Source: Acridotheres tristis
Lineage: Eukaryota > Chordata > Aves > Passeriformes > Sturnidae
Direction of reading: 5' to 3'
Length of the DNA stretch: 64,000 bases
NCBI GenBank assembly: GCA_037013685.1
Contig: CM072893.1
Span: 22,401,736 to 22,465,735, forward strand
Part shown: positions 22,043 to 35,100 of the stretch, piece by piece
Position numbering within the stretch: the first letter of the stretch is position 1
Layout of the letters: each line of letters begins with the position of its first letter
Notes under the pieces: generated by a model
What the model saw: the letters and a program-made list of their open reading frames with translations, nothing else
What the model was told of the DNA's origin: nothing
Database searches by the model: none
Position numbers and translations under genes: made by a program

Positions 22043-25000
22043 ACACACCTGTTCCAAGGGTGAAGGAAGCATGGGACTGGTGAGAGGTCCTGCACGGCTG
22101 GGACCCAGCAGCACCCCTCACTCCATCCTCCAGAGTTAGAGACCTATCATCATAAAAGCAGATCCTGCTGACACTGCCCCACACAGACAGCTGGACTGGA
22201 AGGTCAGAGCCAGCCACACTTCCAGGCAAAAAGGGATTAACAAAGAAAAAAAAAATCTAAACCACTTAAGCAAAAATTACCAAATTACCTCAAACCTCCT
22301 AGAAGGAGAATTAAAACTGCAGAATTATTAGCAAATGACCTTCTGGAGCCGGCCCTAGGACTAGCAGCGACAGCAGTGTGCTCCCTTGGGTCACCCGTAC
22401 CCACAAAGGCAGTAATTCACTAGTGGGAGTTTGCTACCAGCAATCACCTACCCTACCCCGGTGGTCTTGGGGGGTTCCTTGGGGGTGACAGCATCCCCCA
22501 CTTTCTACATCCCTGGGGACACTTCCTTGAGTACCTCCAGGTCAAGAGACCCCCCCCCCATGGAATGCTGGACTGAGCCCCTGCTGGGAGCAGGGTTATT
22601 CCCACCTGGCCCTGAGCCCCGAGAGCCCCTGCCATCAAAGCAGACATTATTACTACAAATCTTATTGCTTGCAGTGCCCCCTGTCCTGGGGAACAGCCAT
22701 CCTGGCTGGCCATGGGAGCTCACGGCCTCCCTGGGGACCGTGGCCATCGACCAGGTCTGACATCATCAAAACGAGATGAAGAGAGTTAATGCTTCAGCTT
22801 TGACGTGACGTAAAACCAAACTGAACACCACCACCAGCACCCACCCACCCCACCCTGCCCCATCCCATCCCCCCACACAATCGCCAGCCCTTTGGTTGCG
22901 GCACGCTGGGCAATACAGCCCCACCAACCGACACACCAGTCAGAACGAGAACCTGTGGAAAGCCCATGAAATAAATATTTTAAAAACCTATTTACAATAT
23001 TAGATCCGTGAGCATGAAGTGAGAAAAATGCTTTTTCCTGCCCCCCAAAAGCTTAAAAAGTAGGTTAGCATCCTGCTGCCTAGCACAACACTATCTTACA
23101 TGGCACCTACACATAATATATATTCACATTTCATTTTAAAATTAGGTACTCTTACAAACAGACTTAGAAAACATTGGCTAGCAATACAGCCCGTGGGACC
23201 GCCTGGCCTCCAGACCCATGTCACAAATGCTGGCCGGCTGCATCCCAGCTCCTTCGGCTGCCCCAAAGCTGCCAACGTGCCCTGAATCAAAACCGCCAGC
23301 TGCCCTCTGCTGCCCTTTGGGGAGAAGGTGGAAGTGCTCGTGAGAGAGAGGGCTTGTCTGCGGGGAGGGGAGCAGGGAGGATGGGGACTGTGATTTCTGC
23401 TAAGCCTAGGGGTGAGCTTAATACAAACAAGAACTCCTGAGAACATCTTAGAACAGATGGATTCATTTCACAACCACCAAGCTAAAGGATGGGCCAAATG
23501 GATGCTACGACACACGGGGGGAACACACGCGACATGGGGACATCATAACCTTGTGGTTTGCTTAAAAAACCTACTGCTACAAGAAAAGCTCCAGTGGCAT
23601 TCCCTGTCAAGGAGGAGCTTATCCCATCTTGCTCCTGGGCTGTCCAAGCATACAGCCCAAGGATGCAGACCCAAGTACACCTTGGCTGGGGCTCAGCCCT
23701 CTTCCTCCAGCATGACTGCTGATGGTGGAAAGGTGAGAGCCCAATCCGGATGGCCACTCTCACCTCCATGCTGCCCCAGGCACTACCTGTACCCGTGGAA
23801 TCACAGCTTTCTCAGTCATCTTCAACTGGGAATGTCAGGCTGTAAGTTTATGGGCTGGAGAGAAAAAGTGTCCATCAGCAAGTCTTAAAAACAGGGCACC
23901 AGTACATCTGATTGCATGCCCATTTCCTGGAAGGTTACTAGGAGCTGGCAGAGCTTTTGGAAACATCAGCATTTCCAGAGGTGCCACAAGAGCAGCTGGG
24001 ACACGGGCTGGGCTGCAGCCTTGCTTACCTACACACCAGTAAAAAATGGTGTGGGCACCCAGCCAGCCCGCTCAGTCCAGCCCTGCATGGCAGCCCCAGC
24101 ACCAAAGGGACAGGGGTGCAGAGAGCAGCAGGAACAATTTCACCCTGCTCACACAACTCGTGGACCTTGATCAGCAATGCAGCAGAAAGTTTATTAGAAG
24201 CATCAGCTCCGACTGGTCGGCTCTTCAGAGAAAGTTTGCTGCGAATCTGTCTCCCTGACATGCTGGCAGGTGACTACCGAAACCCCACTGCACAGAGTGA
24301 ACACCAGCAAACAGGACCTTGCCAGGGATGAGTAAGTGATGAATATAAATATGAGCACGCCTTGGGTACACATCACACACCCTGTCAGCAGGGAAACCCA
24401 TTCCAGGGCTGGCCTTGCTAAACAAGATCCTAACAGCTACAGGTAGGAGAAGCCACCCCGGGCTCAAACTGCTCTTGATACAGCACCAACATAAGTTCTG
24501 ACTCTGAGCTTGGCAAACGCAGCTCCTCCCAGTGGTTAATTAAGATGGACGGATCCTGAACGTGAAGTGTGAAAACCCAGAGCTGATGATGACAACAGGA
24601 GAGAGAAAAAGGTAATCATGCAAATGGGAGAGGGAGGCTGGCGACAGAGGGACAGTGAGGGTGGGTGCAGATCTGTGGGGGTGCAGAGCTAAAAGGATGC
24701 TGCTCCTAGATCATAGACCAGGGTGCATGATGGAGATTAGTTCAATAGGATGAGAAAGTAGCCAGCAAGAAAAGCCAAGGTAACAGAAAGAGATCTGCTT
24801 TGTGGTTTGTAGTACTTGAAATCCAGAGCCGAAGAAGTAGAGCAGGGAGCTGTAGGGTAGCCCGGGGAAGAGGAGCGCAATGAGGCTGTGGATCTGAGGA
24901 TGGCACTGTGGCAGTGCCAGTGGGCAACTCTGTGTCTGTAGCACACGGAAACACATTCCATGTCCATGTGGAATAAGATACTAAACCATGTTGCTTATTT

Positions 25001-25063
25001 TCTTCCATTCATTAAGCTCATCTGCAGCTCCCTGTGCATCCCTTGCATGACATAAGAGCCACA

Positions 25064-25069
25064 TTTATT
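25064..25069 (-). terminator. LCOR: Candidate poly(A) signal for long LCOR isoform
   Basis: AATAAA on the - strand, about 2.66 kb after the long-isoform stop. It is one of at least four candidates (see the convergent-zone entry), chosen only for a moderate UTR length. Confidence 0.25.
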
Positions 25070-27728
25070 GGTAACAGCCTGCTCTAAAGCAGGGGCTGTG
25101 CCTCAGCAGCAGCACACGTCACCACAGCCTGTCAGTGACACTGATGGGAAGCTCAGTGTTCTGATCCCACCACTGCCTAAGCCAAGCAGTGCACACCAAA
25201 GTGGGACAGATGCCCAGAAGCTGCTCCACTCCAGCACCAATTACATCTGCTATCCCCCAAACTTGCCATGCTCAAGCTAATCAGTGCTGGTGAAGCCCCA
25301 AGGGTGCAGGAAGGCATCCAGGACACTGGAGCAGCAGCACCCCAAGTAGAAAGACTCTTTCCACTTGCTTTGTATAGGGTTCTATTCTAATGGGATTCCT
25401 GCTCCCAGAAGCACGGAAAACGGGGAGCAGGACAGCCTGCATGCACCATTTACCAGCAGCAAAAAATTATAGAAGAGAGGGAAAGACTCAAGGAGCACCT
25501 AGTGCATGGTGAGCAGTGCAGGTGCTTCAGGAGTGATGGTGAAGGATGGGGAGAGGGGATTTGCTGCAGGGGAATGGCACGAGGAGCAAAGGTAAGAGGC
25601 GTGCTCACACACACACCTGGCCCAGAGGAAGGAGAGGAAATCTGGGCCCATGTGGCTGGGCCCTAGCTGGAGGCTAGAGAAGGACCATAAGTAGAGATGG
25701 AGAAGCAAGAGGGAAAGACACCCTGCAAAAGAGATACAGATCAGTCACTTAACTGCCATCAGTGCCCTCCTGCCTTACACCTCTCTTGAAACGCTTTTAA
25801 ATCTTTTCTGATGGAATGTTTGACATATTTAATGCATGCAGTAAAAATTAAAGTAATAGATAACTTCATATTAACCTGTACAGGGACTGACAGGCTAGAT
25901 ATAATCACTTCCTAGCTGTTCAGAGAGTTAACTTATTCTAGCACATTGGAAGAAAAGGCAAAGGATTTTTTTTTTTAAATCAGCCATTTCACAGTAAGAG
26001 AAATATGTGTCCCAGCATTGTGCATGTCAATGCTTGGGAAAGGGAGTACCTGCAAAAGAGCCAGAGGTGCTCTGTGAAGGGTGTGCAAATCAAACGCCTA
26101 AAGGCGTTTGTACTAAAGGGGTACAATGAAAGATTTTAACACAATTATCTGCCTTTCACCTCCAGCCCCCAGGCTTTGAGATCTGGGGTTCAATGCCAAC
26201 CATGAAAAGTAATTCCCTTTGTAGTCAATCCCTTTGCAGCCTCTGCTCCCAGGGCCAGCATCTCTTGAATTCATGGGCTGCACCAGAGCCTTGCTCTTAT
26301 CAGGGACAAGCAGTTGAGCAAGGACCAGAAAGGCAGCTGTCAAAGGTCTGGCAGCCTCAGGGCCCACACAGTGCCCTGACAGACACTGCTGCTTTATGTG
26401 TGGAAAGAGGCTGGCATTGGGATTCCTGCAAATGGGCTCTGAAGCAATGTGAAAGTGAAGCCATGGGGATGCAGTGGCTGAGCTGGGGCCTTTCCCTAGC
26501 ACAGACCACAGCCCTCCCCAGCTGCTGGTCACCTCTGCCCAGCAGAACCAGCACAACAACACACTCTATGCACTTCTAACAGGTTTTTCTAAGAGAAGAC
26601 AGCCACTATGATCCTGTTCTGTGACACAAGCAAGGACAAACATCCTGCACCTTGCTAGTAAAAGGGTGAAATGCAAATTATGGTAAAAAATTAATGCAAG
26701 CCAACCTTATTTCAACTGCAAATCCTGGCTTAGGAGAGCACTAGGCAAGACGTGCACTAAACACAAGGTGAGGGCCAGAGTTCCCTTCCTGCAGAGCACC
26801 AACATTAGGAACTCAAGCCCTTAAAAAGGGAGAGATTCAACCTTCAGTGAAACGCTGCAGAAAGCTTTGCCCTCAGAGACCACAGAAATCACCACAAGGA
26901 CGGGGAAATAGGAGAAGGAAGTCTGTCCAAAAGCAGAGCATGGCAAGACTGGTTCATCCCTGAAGCCAGCAAGAAAAAAGACAGATACAGCCCAGCACGC
27001 CCAGCCGGCAGCAGCGGGTGTGGCAGCCTGGTACCTGGTGCCCCCACGGCATCTCCTCAGCCAGAACGGGCACTTCTCACCCACGGGCTGTGCAGTGAGG
27101 AGCAGGCAGCCATCAGCAGTACACACACCAGTAGCTACTTCACATTCTCATGCAGATAACAGTCTGGGACACCAGCAGCTGCTACCAGCGAATTGACAAA
27201 GGACAGACTCGACTTTCTCTTCCTTAGTGATGCGAAATGGATTTGGTTTTGCTTTAAATGCCACTAAGAAGACAGACAGGAGGACTCTGAAAGAAAGGGA
27301 AATGTTTGTGTGCACCCAAAGGCTGACAAAAGCTACTTCATGTGCACGAAGGTGGTTTTCTTTCTGCTACAGTACAAGTGCTTGTGCCTCAAGTATAAAA
27401 CGCAAGCCTCCAAATCACACAGACGAGCTTTTTTTTATTTTTAAAGTGATAAATAAGGCACTGTACTTTTAACAAAAACTGCCTGGTTCCAAGTTTAAAA
27501 GAACCCAAGGAACGTTCAAACTGCAGAAACTTCCTTCTGAACAGCAGAGCCAGACAGACCAACCTCATCTCTGTCCAAGACACATCTGCTGATGCCTAAA
27601 ATTATGGGCGTTATCCTTTAACTGCGGATTTTTAAAGGCTTGCTACAGCTTATAAAAGCAGCTTTAGTTAATGCATGGTAAAGGGTTACTACTATACATC
27701 AGTTTTGTACATGGCTACCGGTTCTCTG

Positions 27729-30700
27729 CTATTTCGGGTCCAGTCGTGAGCGTTTGCTGTGAGAACAGTCCACTTTTGCTCTCAGCTTCCTCTTGCCCTG
27801 AGACACACTATTCTCCTGCATCTTCTTCATGGACCTTGTCAGGGTCTTCCCGCTGCTGTGCTTCTTGTTGGCCATCTTCTGTGACCGCGTGGAGGACTCC
27901 CCCAGGGGCTTCTGCTTTGGGGACTTGGACAGCTCCTCATGACTGGGAGGCAGCACGGCCCGTCGGCTCGTGTTCTCCTTGCCCTTCCGCATGGGGAGCC
28001 GCATCTTCTCCAGCTGCTTTTTTGGGACTCTCTTCTCTTTCAAAGACATTTTTCTGGCCAGTTTATTGCTCCTCTCCATGGCAGTCTGCTTTCGGGTGGC
28101 GGGAGATTTCGTGCTGACCTCTGCATGCTTTATTTTACTAGCCTTCTTGGCAGGCAGCTTGTCCTTGGTGGAGGAGCTGGATCGCTCCTGGGTGCTCCCG
28201 CTCTCCTTCAGCATCTTCTTCTTCTTGCTGAGCTGGAGGTCAACTTTGGGCAAGGAGTCCTCTTGGGACCTGCTCTTCCCCTTCCGCCCCTTCCCTGTTC
28301 CATCCACTGAGGGAGATTTAGCAGGAAAGGCAGCTGCTTTGATCTGCAAGGCCAGCTTTGGAGACATCAGGGGGTTGATGCACACACTCTTCCGGCTCTG
28401 CTTGCTCTCCAGGGACAGCTGCTCCCCTGGGCCATCACTCTGCTTCTCTGCCTTCACCACACGCTGCTGGGCTCGCAGCTTGCCCCGAAGGTTGGAGTAC
28501 TTGCGCAGGATCCTGGTGCTGGCCTGTGTGGGCAAGCTCAGGGCAGGCTGGATGGTTTTGTCTTCACTCAGCTCCTTGGTGCTGGCATCAGTGGGAGACA
28601 TCTGGTTGGGAGTGGTGGCTTCTTCAGCCTCTGCTTTACCAGCATTCTCACGAATTTTGGCCCAAAGCTTTTGGTTCTTCAGGTTATTCCGAGCTGGGGT
28701 AGTGGCAGCGAACTTCTTGAGATGTTTTTTCAAACGTTCAGCTTGTAGTGAGCTCGGGTAGAGACTAGAGGAAGAATATTTCTGCATGGGGACTTTCATG
28801 GGGGGAATCTCCCCTGGGAGACGGGTGTTGAGTTTCTTCACAATCACTAGAGACCTGGTTTCAGTTGTCTCCAGAAACCACTGGCATATATCAGACAGCT
28901 TAAAGGCCTTCATAAACAGCATCTGCACAGGAGAAAGCTTCTGTACTTCTAGGGAGCCTCTGTTTTTCCGTGTTCTTTTCTTGCTTTTCCAAATCTCTTT
29001 CAGTTTGTCGGCTTTGTTCTTTGCCTTGGGGGTTGGCTGGACCTCCTTCTCCAGCTGAATCCAGCCCTTCTGGATTTTAATGTATTGAGTGTTGAATTCA
29101 GCAATGAGTTCCTGGTTCTCCTCTTCAGCACACCACTCCATGAACTTTGGTTTGCTGTCAGTCATGTCTATGTCCTCCAGTGTTGGGCAGTCATCATTCC
29201 CTGAACTGTGTTCATCCCTCAGTTTGGGGATTGCTTGCATAGAGTCTTTCCCTGGTGTGTTCTTTTTTGCACTGTCTACAGGTGTGGGTGCATGTCGTAA
29301 GTTATAAAACTGCAGAGCAACCTTTTTATGCTTTGCAGTTTTTGCTGGAAGATGCTTGCTTCCACCTCTGCTGCTGGGACACGGAGGCAAATTGGTCACC
29401 AGCTCATAGTTCACTGGCTTGCCCAGATCCCTGGCACTGTCAGAGCTCTCCCTGTCCTTTGCACTGGCATTGACTGGTTTCACATCCACTTGCTTGGCAT
29501 CATTTGCAGGAACACTGCTCTCTGGAGGGAGGAGAATGTTTTTCTTGTCAGAATCAGCCTGGATGCTGATTTCCAGCATCTCACCCGGTTGATTTTGGCT
29601 GCTGTTAGCAGAGGAGTCATCTTTAGAGGAATTTTCTCCCTCTGCAGCAGTCTCTTTTGCTAAGACGCTTTTATAGGTTTGTCTGGTAGTGACACCATTC
29701 TCCTCGGCTGGCTGCTGCTCAGTGATGCTTTCTGGAGCCTGGCCAATGCCTGGCCCTTCGCTGGTTTTGAGCAGCACATTGGGGAAGCAGTCATTCGGGA
29801 AATGCATGGATGCTGCCTCATCCAGCTGCACTTCTCTCTTGAACCGCTTAGCGCTAGGGCTTTTGGAGAGTTTGATCTGAAGGCAAGGAAGCTGCACAGA
29901 GCTGGAAGAACCAGAGTCCTCAGCACTGCCCTCAGCAGGTGACTGGGATTGTTGGCTTCGGAGACACCGGTCTGATGCCACCAGTGCTCTCCTGCCTTTC
30001 TTTCGCTTCTTGTCTAGACTGTCTTTGGAAGAGACAGAGTCTGAGCTGTTTGGGTCAGGTGGCGTTTCCCCTTCAGTGGGCTCTTTATCACCTTCTGTGC
30101 TGTTATTCTGCATTTCCTCCACTTCCAAGATTTTGGGAAGGGGTGTGCTGATGAGCACAGCATCCTCTTGCTCAAGAGGGCTGTCACCCACCATGACTGA
30201 TGATTCAGCTTCTGGTTTTGCATCAATGCTTTTGTTCACATCCCCACACTGCAAAGTGGCAGGGGGCTCCAGGGGGCTATCCCCATCCATGGTGGCAGGA
30301 GGCTCATCAGGAGCCTGCAAGCCTGGAGAGCATGGGGAGGGCTCTGCCAGACACTGCCCACAGAGCTCAGCATCCCCTGAGTCTGGAAGCTGGGCAGGAT
30401 CCTCGGCACTATCACAGGGCAGTGGTGTTGTGTCTGTAGCAGCAGAGGGCTGTGAGGAGGACTTTGGCTCTGGGCTGGCAGGGAGGTCTGGAATAGTTTG
30501 TATGTCAGAGCCTGGACAACCGTCCTCCTCACCGTGTGCTTTTGAGACTGAAAAGGCTGCAATATCAGCAGCCTGCCCGCTGCTACTGCCATCCCCAGAG
30601 GAGCCCAGGCTACTGCCAGCCTCCCCAGTGACAGAGTCTCCTACTGTCATCCCCTCTTCCTCAGCAAGAGGGGAGCCAGGTGGTGGTGAGCTGGCCAAGC

Positions 30701-32196
30701 TGTCCTCTTTCTGGGGGCTGGGTGGAGCAGAGAGGGAGAAGAACGGCATGGCCACGGCATCTTCCCTTGATCGCAGTGCTCGGGTGTCCCGGAGCTGCAT
30801 GGAGCCCAGCTCAGCTCTCTCCTTCGTTTCTCGGCTGGTCGCTGCCACTTTAGCCAGGAGCCTCAGGGAAACCCTCTTCTCACCCTCCCGTCCTGCCCCT
30901 GCAGAGCCCTCCACCGAGAGCACCAGGGGTGGCTTCGCACTTACGAGGGTCTCTGTTCGCAGAGCCGGGCTGCTCGCCCTCTCCTCCGTGCGGGAGCTCT
31001 TAACCAGCGTGCGGACGGTCGGGAGCTCGCAGCACTCCCCATTGAAGTAGTAGCCGCGGGTGCTCTTCCTCGCCGTCCTGCGCGATGACACCAGCCGCTG
31101 CGTCTCGAAATGGCACTCGGTGATGGGCTGGCTGATGTACACCACATCGCACTGGTTGTCATAGTCATTGATCCTCAGCCCTGATGCCTTCTTGCTTTTC
31201 CGAGAGGATCTGAGGGAGGCTGCCTTGGCGCGGGTGTGCCCACCGGACCCCCGGTGGGCGGCTGGCACAGTGCCAGTGGGCAGCCAGCCCTCTTTGGACT
31301 TGTCGAGCACGCCCTTGTCAGCTGGGTGCAGCTGGCAGCCTGCCTTGCCCTTGGCCATGGCATGCAGGTGGTTTTCTTGCTTTGGTCTCACATCTTGTTC
31401 TTTTGCGTTTAAGTCCTGGTGCAAAGATGCTTGTGAGCTGCATTGCAAAGTGTTCTCTTTGTCGGCTCTGCGAGGAGGGGTCACTGCAAAGCCAGGATCC
31501 CAGGACTCCTCTGGGAGAGCCCTGAAAGAGCCCTTTTGGGACCCCAGACAGCTGTCTAAGCTGTCCTCGCTGCCATTCACATTTGCCACCTTGACCGAGA
31601 TATAACCTTCCATGAGAGTCTTACCTGCTAGCTGCTCTTTATTATCCTCACACTTCCTGATACCGGCTTCTTGTTCATGTCCAGCAGCTTGCTGCCCTTC
31701 CAGGCTCTTTGTGGCATGATGGAAATTCAAAGAGGAAGAGTTCAACGTGCTGAGGTATCCTTGGGTGGGGCTATCCTTTGGACTAGCAGAGCGAAGCCTG
31801 GTGATGGGGAGCTCGCAGAAGTCCCTTCTCAAAGCAGGACTGGAGTTCTCTGCTCTGTCCAGAGACTTCAGTTCCACTGGCTGCTGCAGGGGGCCATCGG
31901 CCCCTGACTGTCCTGGGTCCAATGTAGAAGGGAGCTTTGATTCAGTACAAGTAGCACCCTTATCCTGATTTTCAGTGCTTCGCTGGCTACAACCAGAGCC
32001 ACAAGTAGAGGCCTCCATACTCTCAGATTCAGACAACTGCTGGCCGTCAGAGTCTGGCTGTACTTCAGTGTATATGTCGTTTAGCACACGAATGAACTGC
32101 TTCTGGTGATGTGTACACAGTCTGACCATAAATTTTTCCAGTGGAGACTTCGGCTGATTGTTAGAGTCTATTGCTATTGTCTCTGCTGCATCCTCA
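27729..32196 (-). CDS. LCOR: LCOR/PALI1 giant terminal exon (C10orf12 homolog)
   Basis: 4468 coding nt in one exon, 1488 residues, acceptor ctttgtctctctag at 32197. The first bases complete GG|T and continue EDAAETIAIDSNNQPKSPLE, then KFMVRLCTHHQKQFIRVLND, matching human C10orf12/LCOR long form as recalled. An apparent start at 32129 is internal. The region from 29141 leftward (MEWCAEEENQELIAEFNTQY...) through about 28650 is well ordered in look (aromatic and hydrophobic) and corresponds to the PRC2-interaction domain of PALI1; I also recall a Pfam family DUF4553 here. The last 300 residues are Lys/Ser-rich. No stop or frameshift interrupts it. Confidence 0.92.
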
Positions 32197-35100
32197 CTAG
32201 AGAGACAAAGAGAGAAGCAGTCAGTAACATGTCCTAGGGAATATCAGTTTATGCTGCAAAACCAGAATAACCCTTCTCCTCCCAGTCAGGCACATCACTT
32301 GCCTGACCTCCAGGTGAGACCAAGCATCCTGTTTTCCTGGGGCTAGCAGGTGTCCCTTCAGTCCCAGCATGCACACTTACATGTGCACACTGCTGGCAGG
32401 ACACGGATTGCACTTTTGTTTGTCTGCTACTGCCAGAGCACTCATAATTACACTTCTGCTTAGGACATCCTAGTGTGTAGGCACCATGTCACATGTTCAA
32501 AGCAAACCTAAAAAGAATCAGACTTAGTATCTGCATGACACCAGGTGTAGAAGGCCCAGCATTTTAGGATGGCTGCACACCTCTGCTCCCTCACTCTGCA
32601 CTGCCAGGCTGGGTGGGAACACAGCAGCATCCCAGCTGTGCATCCAGATGCCAGGAATCTTTAGCTACTTGAAGCCTTTAAAGTCTGCTTACACCTCAGT
32701 GGCAGAAAATGGGTCTGGGGCCAAACTAAGCAGATCTGAGCCTCTTCTGTAGTCAGCACAAAAACTTTGGTGAGCTCCCAGCCTGCAGGACATGCAAGCA
32801 GCAATGCACCCTGTGCTGTGTCGTGCCATTTGCAATGACCTTTGATTAGCTGTCATTTAATAAAGTGTTCCTGCAGCTGATGGGCTGCCAGTACACAGTG
32901 GTTGTGCAGAAAGGTGGGCTTCTACAGCACAGGGTCACTGCCACTAGCTAGCGCTCAAACCCAGGCCATTATCAGTTACCTGCTTGGCAGAGGCAATTAA
33001 TCAGGACTTACTGGTGGAGAGGTTAAGGGATAATTACCAGTGTTTGCATGAACACATCAGGAGTGCCGTGCCAGGTGCAGCTATTGAGACCCTATCTGCT
33101 CCCAAGGGCAGTGTATAGGCGATTCCCACTCAGTCCTGACCACGCCGAGAAGGGCCCCACATCTTGGCACCCCCACTGCCTAACACAGGATCTTTACCAG
33201 TAACACAGGGCTGCTTTGCAGAAACACTTGCACTTTGCACCTCCTGGCCTTGTACTGGAGGAGTGAAAGTCCTTTCTCCCCCTACAGCCTTTCTCTGCCT
33301 GCTCCCCCCACCAGCACCAGACACCGACCTCGCTCACTCAGCTGGGTCAAGGGCCAGGGTGGAGAAAAGCAGCTTCATCTGGAGTGAGTTTTCCCTCTCC
33401 ATGCTGCCAGGCACAGGGCTCAACAGGTGGATGAGGAGGAAGAGCTACAGTTTGGAGGAGCCATCAGCAGAGAAATGGAGAAGGAAAAGCCAGTGGCCAA
33501 AGCCAGCCATTCTCAGTGGCATCGGGCACACTGGAGCCAGCCCTGGGCACCACTCACCTGCTCCTTACTTATGCATGCTGGCTGCTTTCTTTGAACTGAC
33601 ACACACCAGGGAGGCACCTCCAATGCCCTGATCCCTTGGGCTGGTGGGCAGGGAGAGATACCTGGGGCCACTCCAGGCTCAGGGCTGACCAGGTCTCCTC
33701 TTTGCCCAGAAATGCCAGGCTGCAGCCAAGTCTGCCCTGAGCAGCTGCTACGCAGCCCTTTCCTTTCCAGTTTGCCCAGGAATAACGTGTTTTACACGTT
33801 ACCTCTCAATCCCAGCCTCTCAGTTTCCTTAAAGGCTTCTTAGGCAGGGTTTTCCTAAAACCACCTGAAAAGGCTGAGCAAGCTCAGCTTGCCGCATGTA
33901 TCCCAGCACCTCCAGAACGTACTCCCGGGGTTAGCAATAAACAACGTACCTGGAGACTGCTTTACTACACCCAGGTGAGAAAAACGCCCTCCAGCAACCG
34001 TCTGAACTGGTCCTACCTGGTGCTGCGACAGCTTTCAATTTGGAACGCCTGGGATTAGTTTAAATAAAAATACTCAGGTAAAACCTGGCCCCTCTCCAGA
34101 CCCCTGCATGGGAAGGGTTATGTCAGCCAGGATCTCTTACACGGCCCAGCTCCTCCCCTAGCTCTGCTGAATAACAAAAGGGGATAAAAAAACCTTTCAA
34201 CCCCCTGGGCTTGGAGCAGGAGGCTTTTCGAAGAGGCAGAGCTCAGCGTAATCTTTTTTTCACCTTCGCAAAGAGGGCGGTGACTCCCCTTACCTATTCA
34301 CAGCCCAGATCTTAAGAGAAGCAGCCATCTTCCCCAGGGAAGACTGAATTTATAACGACAGCAGCAGAGGTGGAGCCCTGCTCTGGCCCCCCCACTGCCA
34401 TGCTCCCTGGGCAGCTGTGGGAAGGGATTATGGTGGCAAAACAGCCATCTCACTCCTTGCTGGGGCACCTTCGGGTGCTACACTTCATGGCTGCGAAGGA
34501 AGAATCCATGGCACAGGCAAAGTTATTGCCCAGCGGGTGGCAAGAAAGGAAAGGCTGTGTGATGCCTGGTGAGGAGGAGGTTGTAAACCTGTGTACAAAG
34601 CTCCTGGTCTGGGAGAAGGGACCAAAGTGGCTGGGCACTGTCCTTTCCTGCCTTGCAGCCGTGATGCCGAGCACAGCCAGCTGCAGGTCACGCCTGCTTT
34701 GCACAGGCGTGTGGGATGGAAAAGTCCTTCTTGTATGGCAGAGGGGACCTTGGTTCCCTGATCCTGAAGGTTCCAGTGGCATTTCTGCCTTGCCTTTCAC
34801 CTAGTTTCTTCCTCTGAAGTGTGACTGAGGCCTTCGTGCTCATTGTCACCTTATTTGCCCTATTGTACTCCAAGGAGACAATCAGATATGGAGCTTGTTA
34901 AGCTATAAATTTAAAAAACAGAGATAAATATTTTTCCTGCTTGATAAAGGAAATAAATCCATTCAGTTTTGATGCCCTTTCTACTTAGAAGGCCCATCTC
35001 ACACTCAGTGACACTGTTCACCTGGCACATTGAATTCAGAGTCCTCCGGTGTCACACCACTTCAGCTTAGGGTTAGGCTGCAACTTTTCACCTTGAGCTC

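Larger units (their letters stand above)
21306..27728 (-). other. SLIT1-LCOR convergent zone; probable 3' UTR of long LCOR isoform
   Basis: No coding gene is recognised. Reading leftward from the PALI1-type stop at 27729, AATAAA on the - strand occurs at 27434-27439, 25064-25069, 24190-24195 and about 21562-21572, so the UTR could be 0.3 to 6.2 kb. A T-rich tract (21991-22042) and a perfect 9-bp inverted repeat (26091-26110) lie here. How much of the zone is transcribed cannot be told from sequence. Confidence 0.5.

Noticed and set aside
26113..26562. 149-codon open frame on the - strand in the LCOR 3' region
   Set aside because: No similarity recognised; it overlaps a + strand frame of similar length, so chance is the likelier cause.
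30010..31050. 346-codon open frame on the + strand, with others at 27970-28761 and 28786-29058
   Set aside because: They are antisense to the PALI1 giant exon, whose - strand frame is recognised and far longer. They are shadows of its codon use.
32127..32129. ATG at 32129 as start of a separate C10orf12 gene
   Set aside because: The frame is open another 22 codons to an acceptor at 32197 and joins in phase to the LCOR exon at 58681. Internal initiation is not excluded but not needed.
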